From positions 1-12,565 of the forward strand of contig JBJXFI010000472.1 in assembly GCA_046154695.1 (NCBI GenBank): 12,565 nucleotides of DNA, in the 5' to 3' direction. The notes beneath the pieces were generated by a model. It worked only from the letters and a program-made list of their open reading frames with translations. It had not been told where the DNA came from and ran no database searches. The stretch comes from DALYLB01 sp046154695. Lineage in GTDB: Bacteria; Acidobacteriota; Blastocatellia; RBC074. A program made the translations under genes and the position numbers. Below, one piece after another: positions 6,399 to 12,565 of this stretch; positions within the stretch are counted from its first letter, which is position 1; every line of letters starts with the position of its first letter.

Positions 6399-8243
6399 TT
6401 GAGCGACCTTCGGCAACAAATCGAGGATGCAATCGCCGCGGCGCAATATCAGGACGCGCAAGCGGACCTGGCGGAGCTGTGGCGCGCGCAGCCGACGACG
6501 GCGACGGCGGGCTATGTGCTCGCGCGCGCGGAGCAGTTGCGCGCGCGCCTGTCCCTGACGCCGTGCCGCGTGGCGATCCTGCGATCGTTCACGGTGGAGC
6601 CGCTCGTGCCGCTGCTGCGCGCGGCGGCCTTCGCCGGAGGCATCGACCTGACTGTACAGACGGGCGATTTCAATGCCTACGCGCGGGAGATTCTCGATCC
6701 CGCGAGCAGCCTCTATCAATTCTCCGCCGACGCGGTCCTGCTGGCGGCGCAGACGCGCGACATCGCGCCGGATCTGTGGGAGGGGTTCTCTTCCCTCACC
6801 GATGAGCAGCGGCAGGCGGCCGCGGAGCGGGTCGCGACGGAACTCGAGGGCTTGCTGGGACAACTTCGCGAGAACTGCCCCGCGCAGGTGGTTCTGCATG
6901 GGCTGGACGCGCCGCCGCATGCGTCCACGGACCAGAGGGAGTCGATCGCGCGGATCAATCGCGGGCTGCGTGAGTTCGCGGCGCAGCGGCGGGGCATCCA
7001 TCTTCTCGATTACGACGAGGTGATCGCGCGCTTTGGGCGCGACCGCTGGCACGACGAGCGCCGCTGGCTGGCGATGCGGCTGCCGATGGTCGCGGACGCA
7101 ATGCTTCCGCTCGTGCGGGAATGGCTGCGCTACCTGCACCCAATTACGGGGCGAATCTGCAAGGCGCTGGTGGTGGATCTCGACAACACGCTATGGGGCG
7201 GCGTGATCGGCGAGGATGGGATGGAGGGGATCAAACTCGACGATGGCTATCCCGGCGGGGCCTTTCAGGCCGTGCAGCGAGCGATCCTGGACCTGCACCG
7301 TCGCGGCATTCTCATTGCGGTCTGCAGCAAGAACAACGCGGCGGAAGCGCTGGTGGCCATCGAGCAACATCCGGGCATGCTGCTTCGCCAGCGCCATTTC
7401 GCGGCGATGCGAATTAACTGGAACGACAAGGCGGAGAGCCTGCGCGAGATCGCGGGCGAGTTGAATATCGGCCTCGACTCCCTCGCCTTCCTCGACGACA
7501 ATCCGGCCGAGCGCGCGCGAATTCGGAAGGCGCTGCCGGAGGTGACGGTGATCGAGCCGCCGGCAGATCCGATCGGCTACGCCGATGCGCTGCGCCAAAG
7601 CCCGGTCTTCGCGCGGTTGACGCTCACGGCGGAGGACCGGGAACGCGGCCGATACTATGCCGAACAGCGACAGCGCGGCGAATTGCGGGAATCGGCCGCC
7701 TCGCTCGATGATTACTACCGCTCGCTTAAGCAGCGGGTCGAGATCCGGCTCGCGGAGGCGCAAGCGATTCCGCGCATCGCGCAGCTCACGCAAAAGACCA
7801 ATCAGTTCAATCTGACCACGCGCCGCTACAGCGAGCAGCGGATCGAGGAGCTGGCCGCCGCACCCGACAGCCGGGTCTATTCCGCGCGGGTCGAAGACCG
7901 GTTCGGCGATCACGGGCTGGTCGGCGTCGCGATCCTCCGCACGCGGCCCGAGGCCTGGGAGATCGACACGTTTCTCCTCAGTTGCCGCGTCATCGGGCGC
8001 ACGATCGAGACGGCGATGCTCTCCTTCCTCGTCGCCGAGGCGCGCGCCGCCGGCGCCGCGCGAATGGAGGGCTGGTTTCTGCCGACGAAGAAGAACGCCC
8101 CCGCCGAATCTTTTTTTCCATCGCATCAATTTCAGGCCTTCCGAAAGAGCGACGAGGGAGTGTTGTGGGCGCTCGACCTCGCGACCGCCGAGATCGCCTG
8201 TCCGGAATGGATCGAGTGCCGCAAAACCGCTCCGCGCATTTAG
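6399..8243 (+). CDS. FkbH-like HAD-IIIC protein (glyceryl-ACP forming type)
   Basis: A 614-residue protein of the FkbH family, whose characterised members dephosphorylate 1,3-bisphosphoglycerate and load the glyceryl unit onto an acyl carrier protein. The N-terminal SGNH-like part (about 1-245) has GDFNAYAREILDPASSLYQF and a conserved DAVLLAAQTRDI stretch. The HAD-IIIC core has VVDLDNTLWGG (Asp260 nucleophile, Asp262), CSKNN (Ser310, Lys311) and FLDDNPAER (Asp366/Asp367). The C-terminal part (about 455-614) is the GNAT-like domain usual in this family, with QLTQKTNQFNLTTRRY, DRFGDHGLVG and LSCRVIGRTIETA. Length fits the family (about 550-650). The start is uncertain: TTG 6399 begins at the conserved N-terminus, but no clear ribosome binding site is seen. 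Longer in-frame starts (GTG 6372, ATG 6306) read through the palindromic repeat and are unlikely. The next gene but one element downstream is a stand-alone ACP, the natural partner. The loaded acyl group is inferred, not shown. Confidence 0.9.
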   Translation: MSDLRQQIEDAIAAAQYQDAQADLAELWRAQPTTATAGYVLARAEQLRARLSLTPCRVAILRSFTVEPLVPLLRAAAFAGGIDLTVQTGDFNAYAREILDPASSLYQFSADAVLLAAQTRDIAPDLWEGFSSLTDEQRQAAAERVATELEGLLGQLRENCPAQVVLHGLDAPPHASTDQRESIARINRGLREFAAQRRGIHLLDYDEVIARFGRDRWHDERRWLAMRLPMVADAMLPLVREWLRYLHPITGRICKALVVDLDNTLWGGVIGEDGMEGIKLDDGYPGGAFQAVQRAILDLHRRGILIAVCSKNNAAEALVAIEQHPGMLLRQRHFAAMRINWNDKAESLREIAGELNIGLDSLAFLDDNPAERARIRKALPEVTVIEPPADPIGYADALRQSPVFARLTLTAEDRERGRYYAEQRQRGELRESAASLDDYYRSLKQRVEIRLAEAQAIPRIAQLTQKTNQFNLTTRRYSEQRIEELAAAPDSRVYSARVEDRFGDHGLVGVAILRTRPEAWEIDTFLLSCRVIGRTIETAMLSFLVAEARAAGAARMEGWFLPTKKNAPAESFFPSHQFQAFRKSDEGVLWALDLATAEIACPEWIECRKTAPRI

Positions 8244-8326
8244 GGCGCGTTAAAATTTACTTCCCGTTTTTATCACCGAGCGATTCTTGAACTTCACCCC
8301 GCGGGCAGGTGCAATCTCTACGATGA
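8244..8326. other. Spacer before the 8.3-8.5 kb repeat element
   Basis: Non-coding. A weak TTGAAC-17-TGCAAT (8287-8315) pair could serve as a promoter for the ACP gene, but matches only four of six bases in each box. No terminator is seen after the FkbH stop, so read-through is likely. Confidence 0.35.
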
Positions 8327-8546
8327 GCGCCGGAGGCGCGCCGGAGAGTAGCCGGTGATGGAGCGAAGCGGAATCACCGGTAATACGCCAACATAATCGC
8401 GCCCCTGCGGGGCGCCGGACTTGCCATGGGCGTTAATGCACATTGTCAGCCCAGCGTCCCTCCGGGACGCGAACCCTTTTTCCGTTGTACCGGTGGTTCC
8501 GCTTCGCTCCACGACCGGCTACCTTCTCCCCGCGCCTTCAGCGCGG
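8327..8546. repeat. Composite palindromic repeat element with a chain of short hairpins
   Basis: Imperfect long arms 8346-8382 and 8488-8524 are reverse complements over about 37 bases with a few mismatches; each carries TGGAGCGAAGCGGAA or its complement. Inside and around are compact perfect hairpins: GCGCC-GGA-GGCGC (8327-8339), GCGCCCC-TGC-GGGGCGC (8399-8415), GCGTCCC-TCC-GGGACGC (8454-8470) and CCGCGC-CTTCA-GCGCGG (8530-8546). Open frames crossing it (for example 8421-8674) are by-products of the repeat. It separates the FkbH gene from its ACP. Confidence 0.88.
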
Positions 8547-8676
8547 AAGAAAGCCGCATCGTTTCTTCAAGGAGAAGCCTCACGCGGTTCATTCATCGTT
8601 ACGCGCCTGAGAATGAAATCGGGAAGTTGATTTTTTACGCGCGCTTAATGAGCATTTACACCGGAGCCGCCTGACT
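8547..8676. other. Leader of the ACP gene
   Basis: Non-coding, more A/T-rich than its surroundings. The only signal is GGAG at 8663-8666, ten bases before the TTG start of the ACP. Confidence 0.4.
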
Positions 8677-8919
8677 TTGAGACTGTTTCACCGAGTTCAA
8701 CAAATCATCGCCGACCTGTTCAATCTCCCGTTGGAGAAGATCACGCCCGGGTCCTCACCGGACACGATCGAGTCCTGGGACTCGCTGCAGCACCTCAACC
8801 TGGTGCTGGCGCTGGAGCAGGAGTTCGGGCTTCAATTCGCGCCCGAGGAGATCGAGCAGATGCTGTCGGTCGAGCTGATCGTCGATCTGCTGGCGGAGAA
8901 GGGCGCACCGGACCGATGA
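8677..8919 (+). CDS. Stand-alone acyl carrier protein
   Basis: An 80-residue acyl carrier protein. The phosphopantetheine attachment motif is SWDSLQHL (33-40) with Ser36 as the acceptor; the flanking helices (LFHRVQQIIADLF; LNLVLALEQEFGLQF; LSVELIVDLLAEK) and acidic helix II are typical. It is too short for anything else. DSLQHL rather than the DSLDTV of fatty-acid AcpP indicates a specialised carrier, the type found beside FkbH-like proteins and in amino-acyl or hydroxyacyl transfer systems. It probably carries the unit loaded by the FkbH-like protein upstream and hands it to the acyltransferase encoded immediately downstream, with which it shares an ATGA overlap (8916-8919). The start is TTG 8677, with GGAG at 8663-8666; no in-frame ATG lies near. 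It needs a 4'-phosphopantetheinyl transferase encoded elsewhere. Confidence 0.93.
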   Translation: MRLFHRVQQIIADLFNLPLEKITPGSSPDTIESWDSLQHLNLVLALEQEFGLQFAPEEIEQMLSVELIVDLLAEKGAPDR

Positions 8920-10049
8920 CGATCGAGCTTCGTTACGCGGGGGTTGACGAGTATCCGCGGATCAGCCGGTTTCTGGCCGCGCACTGGTCGGCGGATAACA
9001 TCTATGTTCGCGAGCGGCGCCTCTTCGACTGGACCTTCGGGCGCAGCGCGTTCTGGGACCACGAAGGATACAGTTTCGCGCTGGCGGAAGAGCGCGGCGA
9101 GATCACGGGGATCCTCGGCGCGATTCCGTTTGAACTCAACCGCCTGGGAGCAAGCGCGCGGGGGCTGTGGCTGGCGAACTATATGATCGCGCCCGAGCAT
9201 CGTCGGGGGCCTCTGGCCGTCCGGCTGCTGCAAATGATGCGGCGCGATCCCTATGCGGCCACGATCGCCTTCGGAATCAACCCGCAAACGACGCCGATCT
9301 ACCGGGTGCTGCGGTGGAGCGTCGTCGAGAACATCCCCCGCCATGTCGCGATTCTTCCCGAGGCCGTCGATCGAATGGCCGATCTCATACGTGCCGCGCA
9401 CGAAGAGTTCCCGGCCGATCGCGCATTCGCGCTGGCGCGCCGGTTCGCGCTGCCGGAGCTGCCTGCGGCTTCCGCGCATCGCGGCGACGATCTGCCGGAG
9501 GACTGGGACGCGCGCGGGTGGCGCCCCCTGGCGGAGACGACCGTCGGCGCGGCGCGCGATCGAGCCTATCTGACGTGGCGCTATCGCGAGCACCCGATCT
9601 TCGAATATCGCTTCCTGGTTCTTCGGGAAGGGGACCGAATCGGACTGCTCATCTGGCGGTTGGAAACGATCCGCCGGGCCTCGCCCGCGGATCCTCGGGA
9701 AACGGATCGCATCGGCCGCGTCGTCGAATGGATTCCCAGTTCGAGGGAGAATGCGCGCGGGCTCTTCACCCGTCTGTTCACGGAGTTGCGCGAGGCCGGC
9801 GCGATCGGCGCCGACTTCTATTGCTATCACGGCGGGATTCGCCGATGGATCGGCGAGGCGGGCCTGCTTCCCGTCGATGAAGATGAGGACGGTGCGCGGA
9901 TTCCGGCGCGGTTTCAGCCGCTGGATGCGAAGAGCCCGGCGATCTGCAGCGCCATCTATTCATCCGAACCGCTGCCCGCCTGCGCGGGCGACGCGGACGG
10001 CGTCTGGTACTGGACCAAATCGGACGCCGACCAGGATCGACCGAACTGA
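8916..10049 (+). CDS. GNAT-like acyltransferase, candidate ACP-dependent
   Basis: A 377-residue protein whose N-terminal half reads as a GNAT fold: the acyl-donor-binding segment is MIAPEHRRGPLAVRLLQMM (90-108, R-R-G-P-L-A pattern), preceded by the beta strand ARGLWLANYM, and followed by IAFGINPQTTPIYRVLRW, a typical beta5/alpha4 region. The C-terminal half (about 220-340) repeats a similar layout (YLTWRYREHPIFEYRFLVL; ARGLFTRLFTELREAGA; a late GGIRRWIGEAGLLPV), so it may be a double-GNAT protein. No signal peptide or membrane segment. Its start ATG overlaps the ACP stop by four bases, the tightest link possible, so the acyl donor is probably that ACP rather than acetyl-CoA. The acceptor would be an amino group on the nonulosonic acid or a precursor (inference). 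There is no close characterised relative that I recognise, so the family call is good and the reaction is a hypothesis. Confidence 0.78.
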   Translation: MTIELRYAGVDEYPRISRFLAAHWSADNIYVRERRLFDWTFGRSAFWDHEGYSFALAEERGEITGILGAIPFELNRLGASARGLWLANYMIAPEHRRGPLAVRLLQMMRRDPYAATIAFGINPQTTPIYRVLRWSVVENIPRHVAILPEAVDRMADLIRAAHEEFPADRAFALARRFALPELPAASAHRGDDLPEDWDARGWRPLAETTVGAARDRAYLTWRYREHPIFEYRFLVLREGDRIGLLIWRLETIRRASPADPRETDRIGRVVEWIPSSRENARGLFTRLFTELREAGAIGADFYCYHGGIRRWIGEAGLLPVDEDEDGARIPARFQPLDAKSPAICSAIYSSEPLPACAGDADGVWYWTKSDADQDRPN

Positions 10050-10096
10050 ACTGAATTATGGCGGATTTCACTCGCGTGCGATCTGACTCGCCATCG

Positions 10097-10202
10097 AAAA
10101 GAGGAGGATAACGGGGCAGACGGAAATAACGGAATCGACGAAACCAAACAATCCGGGGCTCCGTTTGTTCCGTTATTTCCGTCTGTTCCGTTTTCCTCTT
10201 TT
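10097..10202. repeat. Long inverted repeat, GACGGAAATAACGGAA type
   Basis: The left arm (10097-10134) and right arm (10168-10202) are reverse complements along their whole length except for a few mismatches and a three-base gap; both contain AGACGGAAATAACGGAA or its complement and begin or end with AAAAGAGG. The 33-base loop is unrelated sequence. It lies after the acyltransferase gene. As RNA it would form a stable hairpin but has no clear T tract, so I do not call a terminator. Confidence 0.9.
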
Positions 10203-10242
10203 GAATCACGCTGCCAGGGCGCGTGCATATGCTGGCGGCTAT
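10203..10242. other. Short spacer between two repeats
   Basis: Contains the self-complementary octamer GCATATGC, nothing else recognised. Confidence 0.4.
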
Positions 10243-10287
10243 AACCACGGGAGAATTCCCGGTTATTTCCCCGTGCTCCCCGTGGTT
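10243..10287. repeat. Short inverted repeat, AACCACGGGGAG type
   Basis: AACCACGGGAG (10243-10253) pairs with CTCCCCGTGGTT (10276-10287), differing only by one bulged base. The right half (TTTCCCCGTGCTCCCCGTGG) contains two CCCCGTG units. A different sequence family from the neighbouring repeat at 10097-10202. It ends 29 bases before the start of the deacetylase gene, which has no obvious ribosome binding site. Confidence 0.8.
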
Positions 10288-10316
10288 TGTTCCCCTGATT
10301 TTTGAGTCGTGGCTGA

Positions 10317-11234
10317 ATGAATCCGACGCTGACCGTCGTCATGTACCATTACGTTCGCGATCTGCCGCGGACGCGCTATCCTGAGATTCGCGGGATGCCG
10401 CTCGGCGAGTTCCGCGCCCAGATCGATCGGCTGCGCGCGGAGTTCGAGATGGCCTCGCTCGAAACGGCGCTGGCATTCCTGCGGAACGATTATCATCCGG
10501 GCCGGAATCTCTGCCTGCTGACATTCGATGATGGATTGAAGGAGCATTACGCCGAGGTCGCCGGGATGTTGGCGGAGCGTGGAGTTCAGGGGCTCTTCTT
10601 CGTGATCACCTCATGCGTGGAGGAACGGCGCGTCGCCCCGGTCCATATGAATCATTTCCTGACGGCCGCGCTCGGGTTCGACAAGTACCGGCATCTGTTC
10701 CTGCGACGGCTGCCCGCGGGTTCGCCCTCGATCGCGGAGATCGATTCGGAGGCCGTGAAGCGCGCCTACCGCTGGGACTCGCCCGAGGCGGGGGCATTCA
10801 AGTTCCTTTTCAATTTCCTGCTGGCCTCCGGGGTGCGGGATGAAATTGTGCGGGAGCTGTTCTCGGAACATCTGGGGGACGAAGCGGAGTTCTCGCGGGA
10901 GCTCTATTTCAACTGGGAGGAGGCCCGCGAGATGCAGGCCGCGGGCATGCTGATCGGCGGGCATTCGCATGGCCATTTCTCGCTGGCGACGCTGACGGAC
11001 GCGCAACAGGCGGAGGATCTGACGAACTGCCGCCGGGCGCTCGATCGACGCCTGCGGCCCCAGCCGCGCTGGCCGTTCTGTTATCCTTACGGCAAGCGCG
11101 CGTCCTTCAATGCGGCGACAATCGAGCTGCTGCGAGAGCTCGGGTACGATTGCGCGTTCACGACGGAAGTCGGCGACAACGCGCCGGGCGCGGACCTCTT
11201 CACCATTCAACGGTTCGATTGCAGGGAGCAATGA
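10317..11234 (+). CDS. Cytoplasmic CE4 (NodB-fold) polysaccharide-deacetylase-family protein
   Basis: A 305-residue metal-dependent N- or O-deacetylase. Motifs: VVMYHYV (7-13); TFDDG (69-73) with Asp71 base and Asp72 metal ligand; HSHGH (216-220), the H-S-x-x-H zinc site; FCYPYGK (254-260); and FTIQRFD (295-301) near the end. Between TFDDG and the His pair there are about 140 residues instead of the usual 50 or so; the extra part (about 105-200, including HMNHFLTAALGFDKY and KFLFNFLLASG) is helical and probably shapes a special substrate pocket. There is no signal peptide and no membrane segment, so it should act in the cytoplasm on a sugar, nucleotide sugar or nonulosonate, unlike wall or chitin deacetylases. 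It overlaps neuC by four bases (ATGA). Inferred role: removing an N-acetyl group so that the ACP-borne group can be installed. ATG 10317 sits at the conserved N-terminus; ribosome binding site weak. Confidence 0.9.
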   Translation: MNPTLTVVMYHYVRDLPRTRYPEIRGMPLGEFRAQIDRLRAEFEMASLETALAFLRNDYHPGRNLCLLTFDDGLKEHYAEVAGMLAERGVQGLFFVITSCVEERRVAPVHMNHFLTAALGFDKYRHLFLRRLPAGSPSIAEIDSEAVKRAYRWDSPEAGAFKFLFNFLLASGVRDEIVRELFSEHLGDEAEFSRELYFNWEEAREMQAAGMLIGGHSHGHFSLATLTDAQQAEDLTNCRRALDRRLRPQPRWPFCYPYGKRASFNAATIELLRELGYDCAFTTEVGDNAPGADLFTIQRFDCREQ

Positions 11235-12454
11235 CGAACCCGGAAACGCACGCCATGAACCGAAAACGCCGAAAAATCTGCGTCGTCCTGGTGGACCGCG
11301 CCAATTACGGGCGGCTCAAGCCGGTGATGCGCGCGATCGCGGAGCGGCCGGAACTGGAGTTGCAGATCATCGCGGCCGGGACGATGGTGCTGGAGCGGTT
11401 CGATCTGCCGGTCCAGGTCGTCCGGCAGGATGGATTTCGAATCGACGGCGAGATCTACATCGAACTGGAGGGCTCGACGCCGGCGACGATGGCGAAATCG
11501 GCGGGCTTCGCAGTCGTCGAATTCGCCAGCGAGTTTCAGCGATTGAAGCCGGATGTGGCGCTGTTGATCGGCGACCGCTACGAGGCGCTGGGCGCGGCGA
11601 TCGCGGCGGCCTATATGAATATCTGCATCGCGCACATTCAGGGGGGGGAGGTTTCGGGCTCGATCGATGAGAGCACGCGGCACGCGATCTCGAAGTTCGC
11701 GCAGTTCCATTTTCCGAGCACGCGCCGATCGGCGGAGTACCTGATTCGCATGGGAGAGGATCCGGCGACGATCCTGGCCGTGGGTTGTCCGAGCAGCGAC
11801 ATCGCGCGGGATCTGGATCGAACGCTGGCGCCCGAGGTCGTCAATGAGATCGGCGGCGGCGCGCCGATCGATCCCGGGCGACCGTATCTGCTGGTTCTCT
11901 TTCATCCGACGACGACGGAATACGGCGGCGAGCGGGAACAGATGGAAAGCCTGCTGGAAGCGCTCGGGCGCCTGCGAACGCAAACGCTGCTGCTCTGGCC
12001 CAACATCGATGCGGGGGCGGACCACATCAGCAAGGCGATTCGGGTCTACCGCGATCATCAGCGGCCCGACTGGCTGCGGACGATCACGAACCTGAGCCCG
12101 GAGAATTATCTCAGGGCGCTGTCGAACGCGGCGTGCGCGATCGGCAATTCCAGCAGCTTCGTTCGCGACGCGAGCTATTTCGGCACGCCCGTGGTGCTGG
12201 TCGGACGGCGGCAGGAAGGGCGCGAGACCGATTCGCACGTCAGCTCCTCAACGCCGAATGTCGAGGAGCTGACCCGCGGGATCGAGGCGCAGTTGCGGCA
12301 CGGCCGGTATGCGCCGAGCGTGCTCTATGGCGACGGGCAGGTCTCGGAGCGGATCGCGCATGCGCTGGTTGGGCTGCGCCCCTATATCCAGAAACGGTTG
12401 CATTACATTTACGATGAGCATTTGAGGATGCCGCCTGAAGGCCAATGGCATTAA
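11231..12454 (+). CDS. neuC: NeuC-type hydrolysing UDP-GlcNAc 2-epimerase
   Basis: A 407-residue GT-B-fold enzyme that hydrolyses and epimerises UDP-GlcNAc (or a diacetamido analogue) to UDP and the free manno-configured sugar, the substrate for NeuB. Motifs follow family order: VDRANYGRLKPVMRAI (21-36), where NeuC enzymes have TRADYGLLRP; LIGDRYEALGAAIAA (112-126, Asp115, Glu118); AHIQGGEVSGSIDESTRHAISK (134-155), with Glu140, Asp146 and Glu147 in the positions of catalytic acids; MGEDP (174-178); LFHPTT (223-228); WPNIDAGAD (256-264); and IGNSSS (304-309), which binds the UDP phosphates. It is about 20 residues longer than usual at the C-terminus. The start ATG 11231 shares ATGA with the deacetylase stop; ATG 11255 is possible. 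Known NeuC supplies ManNAc and LegG supplies the 2,4-diacetamido version; sequence alone does not choose between them. Confidence 0.93.
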   Translation: MTNPETHAMNRKRRKICVVLVDRANYGRLKPVMRAIAERPELELQIIAAGTMVLERFDLPVQVVRQDGFRIDGEIYIELEGSTPATMAKSAGFAVVEFASEFQRLKPDVALLIGDRYEALGAAIAAAYMNICIAHIQGGEVSGSIDESTRHAISKFAQFHFPSTRRSAEYLIRMGEDPATILAVGCPSSDIARDLDRTLAPEVVNEIGGGAPIDPGRPYLLVLFHPTTTEYGGEREQMESLLEALGRLRTQTLLLWPNIDAGADHISKAIRVYRDHQRPDWLRTITNLSPENYLRALSNAACAIGNSSSFVRDASYFGTPVVLVGRRQEGRETDSHVSSSTPNVEELTRGIEAQLRHGRYAPSVLYGDGQVSERIAHALVGLRPYIQKRLHYIYDEHLRMPPEGQWH

Positions 12455-12487
12455 GTTTAGAGGGTGTACTGAAATTCTTTTGCCTCA

Positions 12488-12545
12488 ACCCGCGAAGCGG
12501 GTGGCAGCATATAGCCTGGGGTGAAGGCGAAGCCGGAACCCCAGG
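12488..12545. repeat. Hairpin-rich intergenic repeat at the window end
   Basis: Two adjacent hairpins: ACCCGC-GAA-GCGGGT (12488-12502) and CCTGGGGT...ACCCCAGG (12515-12522 with 12538-12545), the second with GAAGGCGAAGCCGGA in its loop. The layout (short GNA-loop hairpin, then a longer stem containing a GCGAAGC core) parallels the element at 8327-8546, whose arms carry GGAGCGAAGCGGAA. Probably a related repeat family; it begins 33 bases after the neuC stop and may continue beyond the window. No coding sequence follows. Confidence 0.82.
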
Positions 12546-12565
12546 GCCGGTAAAAACGGTTTTCA

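Noticed and set aside
8287..8315. TTGAAC-17-TGCAAT as a promoter for the ACP gene
   Set aside because: Only four of six bases match in each box, and such pairs are expected by chance. There is no terminator before it, so co-transcription is simpler.
8421..8674. Small + strand open frames between FkbH and the ACP
   Set aside because: They run through hairpins of the composite repeat; their sequence is explained by the repeat, not by a protein family.
10097..10202. Terminator after the acyltransferase gene
   Set aside because: The hairpin is long, but the following sequence (TTGAATCACG) gives no proper T tract. It is better explained as an intergenic repeat, although it may affect transcript levels.

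Overview
This is a GC-rich bacterial window in which every recognisable gene lies on the + strand. The best guess for the host is Acidobacteriota or a neighbouring phylum. Two things point there: a decayed fragment of an ADOP/MacB-type permease (a family greatly expanded in Acidobacteriota), and several families of long palindromic intergenic repeats of a kind I associate with Acidobacteriota, Planctomycetota and Verrucomicrobiota genomes. This is inference; there is no rRNA or marker gene here to settle it.

Layout. Positions 2-595 are the 3' end of a surface or secreted protein (poly-Gly linker, PKD domain, IPT/TIG-like domain), closed by a strong intrinsic terminator at 622-660. Positions 661-1187 hold no intact gene, only the remnant of an ADOP permease (827-987). 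Positions 1188-2621 encode an exported formylglycine sulfatase. A good sigma70-type promoter (2781-2808) then precedes a run of eight co-oriented genes (3147-12454): a phytanoyl-CoA-dioxygenase-like Fe(II)/2OG oxygenase, a NeuB-type nonulosonate synthase, a MaoC hydratase/SDR reductase fusion, an FkbH-like HAD-IIIC protein, a stand-alone acyl carrier protein, a GNAT-like acyltransferase, a CE4 (NodB-fold) deacetylase without a signal peptide, and a NeuC-type hydrolysing UDP-GlcNAc 2-epimerase. Four of the junctions are 4-base stop/start overlaps or near-overlaps. The other junctions carry palindromic repeats.

How the genes may work together. NeuC plus NeuB is the core of sialic-acid-like (nonulosonic acid) synthesis: UDP-GlcNAc-type sugar to a ManNAc-type sugar, then condensation with phosphoenolpyruvate. 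FkbH proteins load a glyceryl unit from 1,3-bisphosphoglycerate onto an ACP. With the ACP, GNAT, MaoC/SDR and deacetylase alongside, the simplest reading is a pathway for a nonulosonic acid whose N-acetyl group is removed and replaced by an unusual hydroxyacyl (for example glyceryl or 3-hydroxyacyl) group, possibly hydroxylated by the dioxygenase. CMP-transferase (NeuA), sugar aminotransferase/dehydratase and glycosyltransferase genes are not in the window and would be expected downstream if the model holds.

Other features of note are the heavy use of TTG start codons in this run, and a series of unrelated palindromic repeats (6299-6376, 8327-8546, 10097-10202, 10243-10287, 12488-12545) at the gene junctions.
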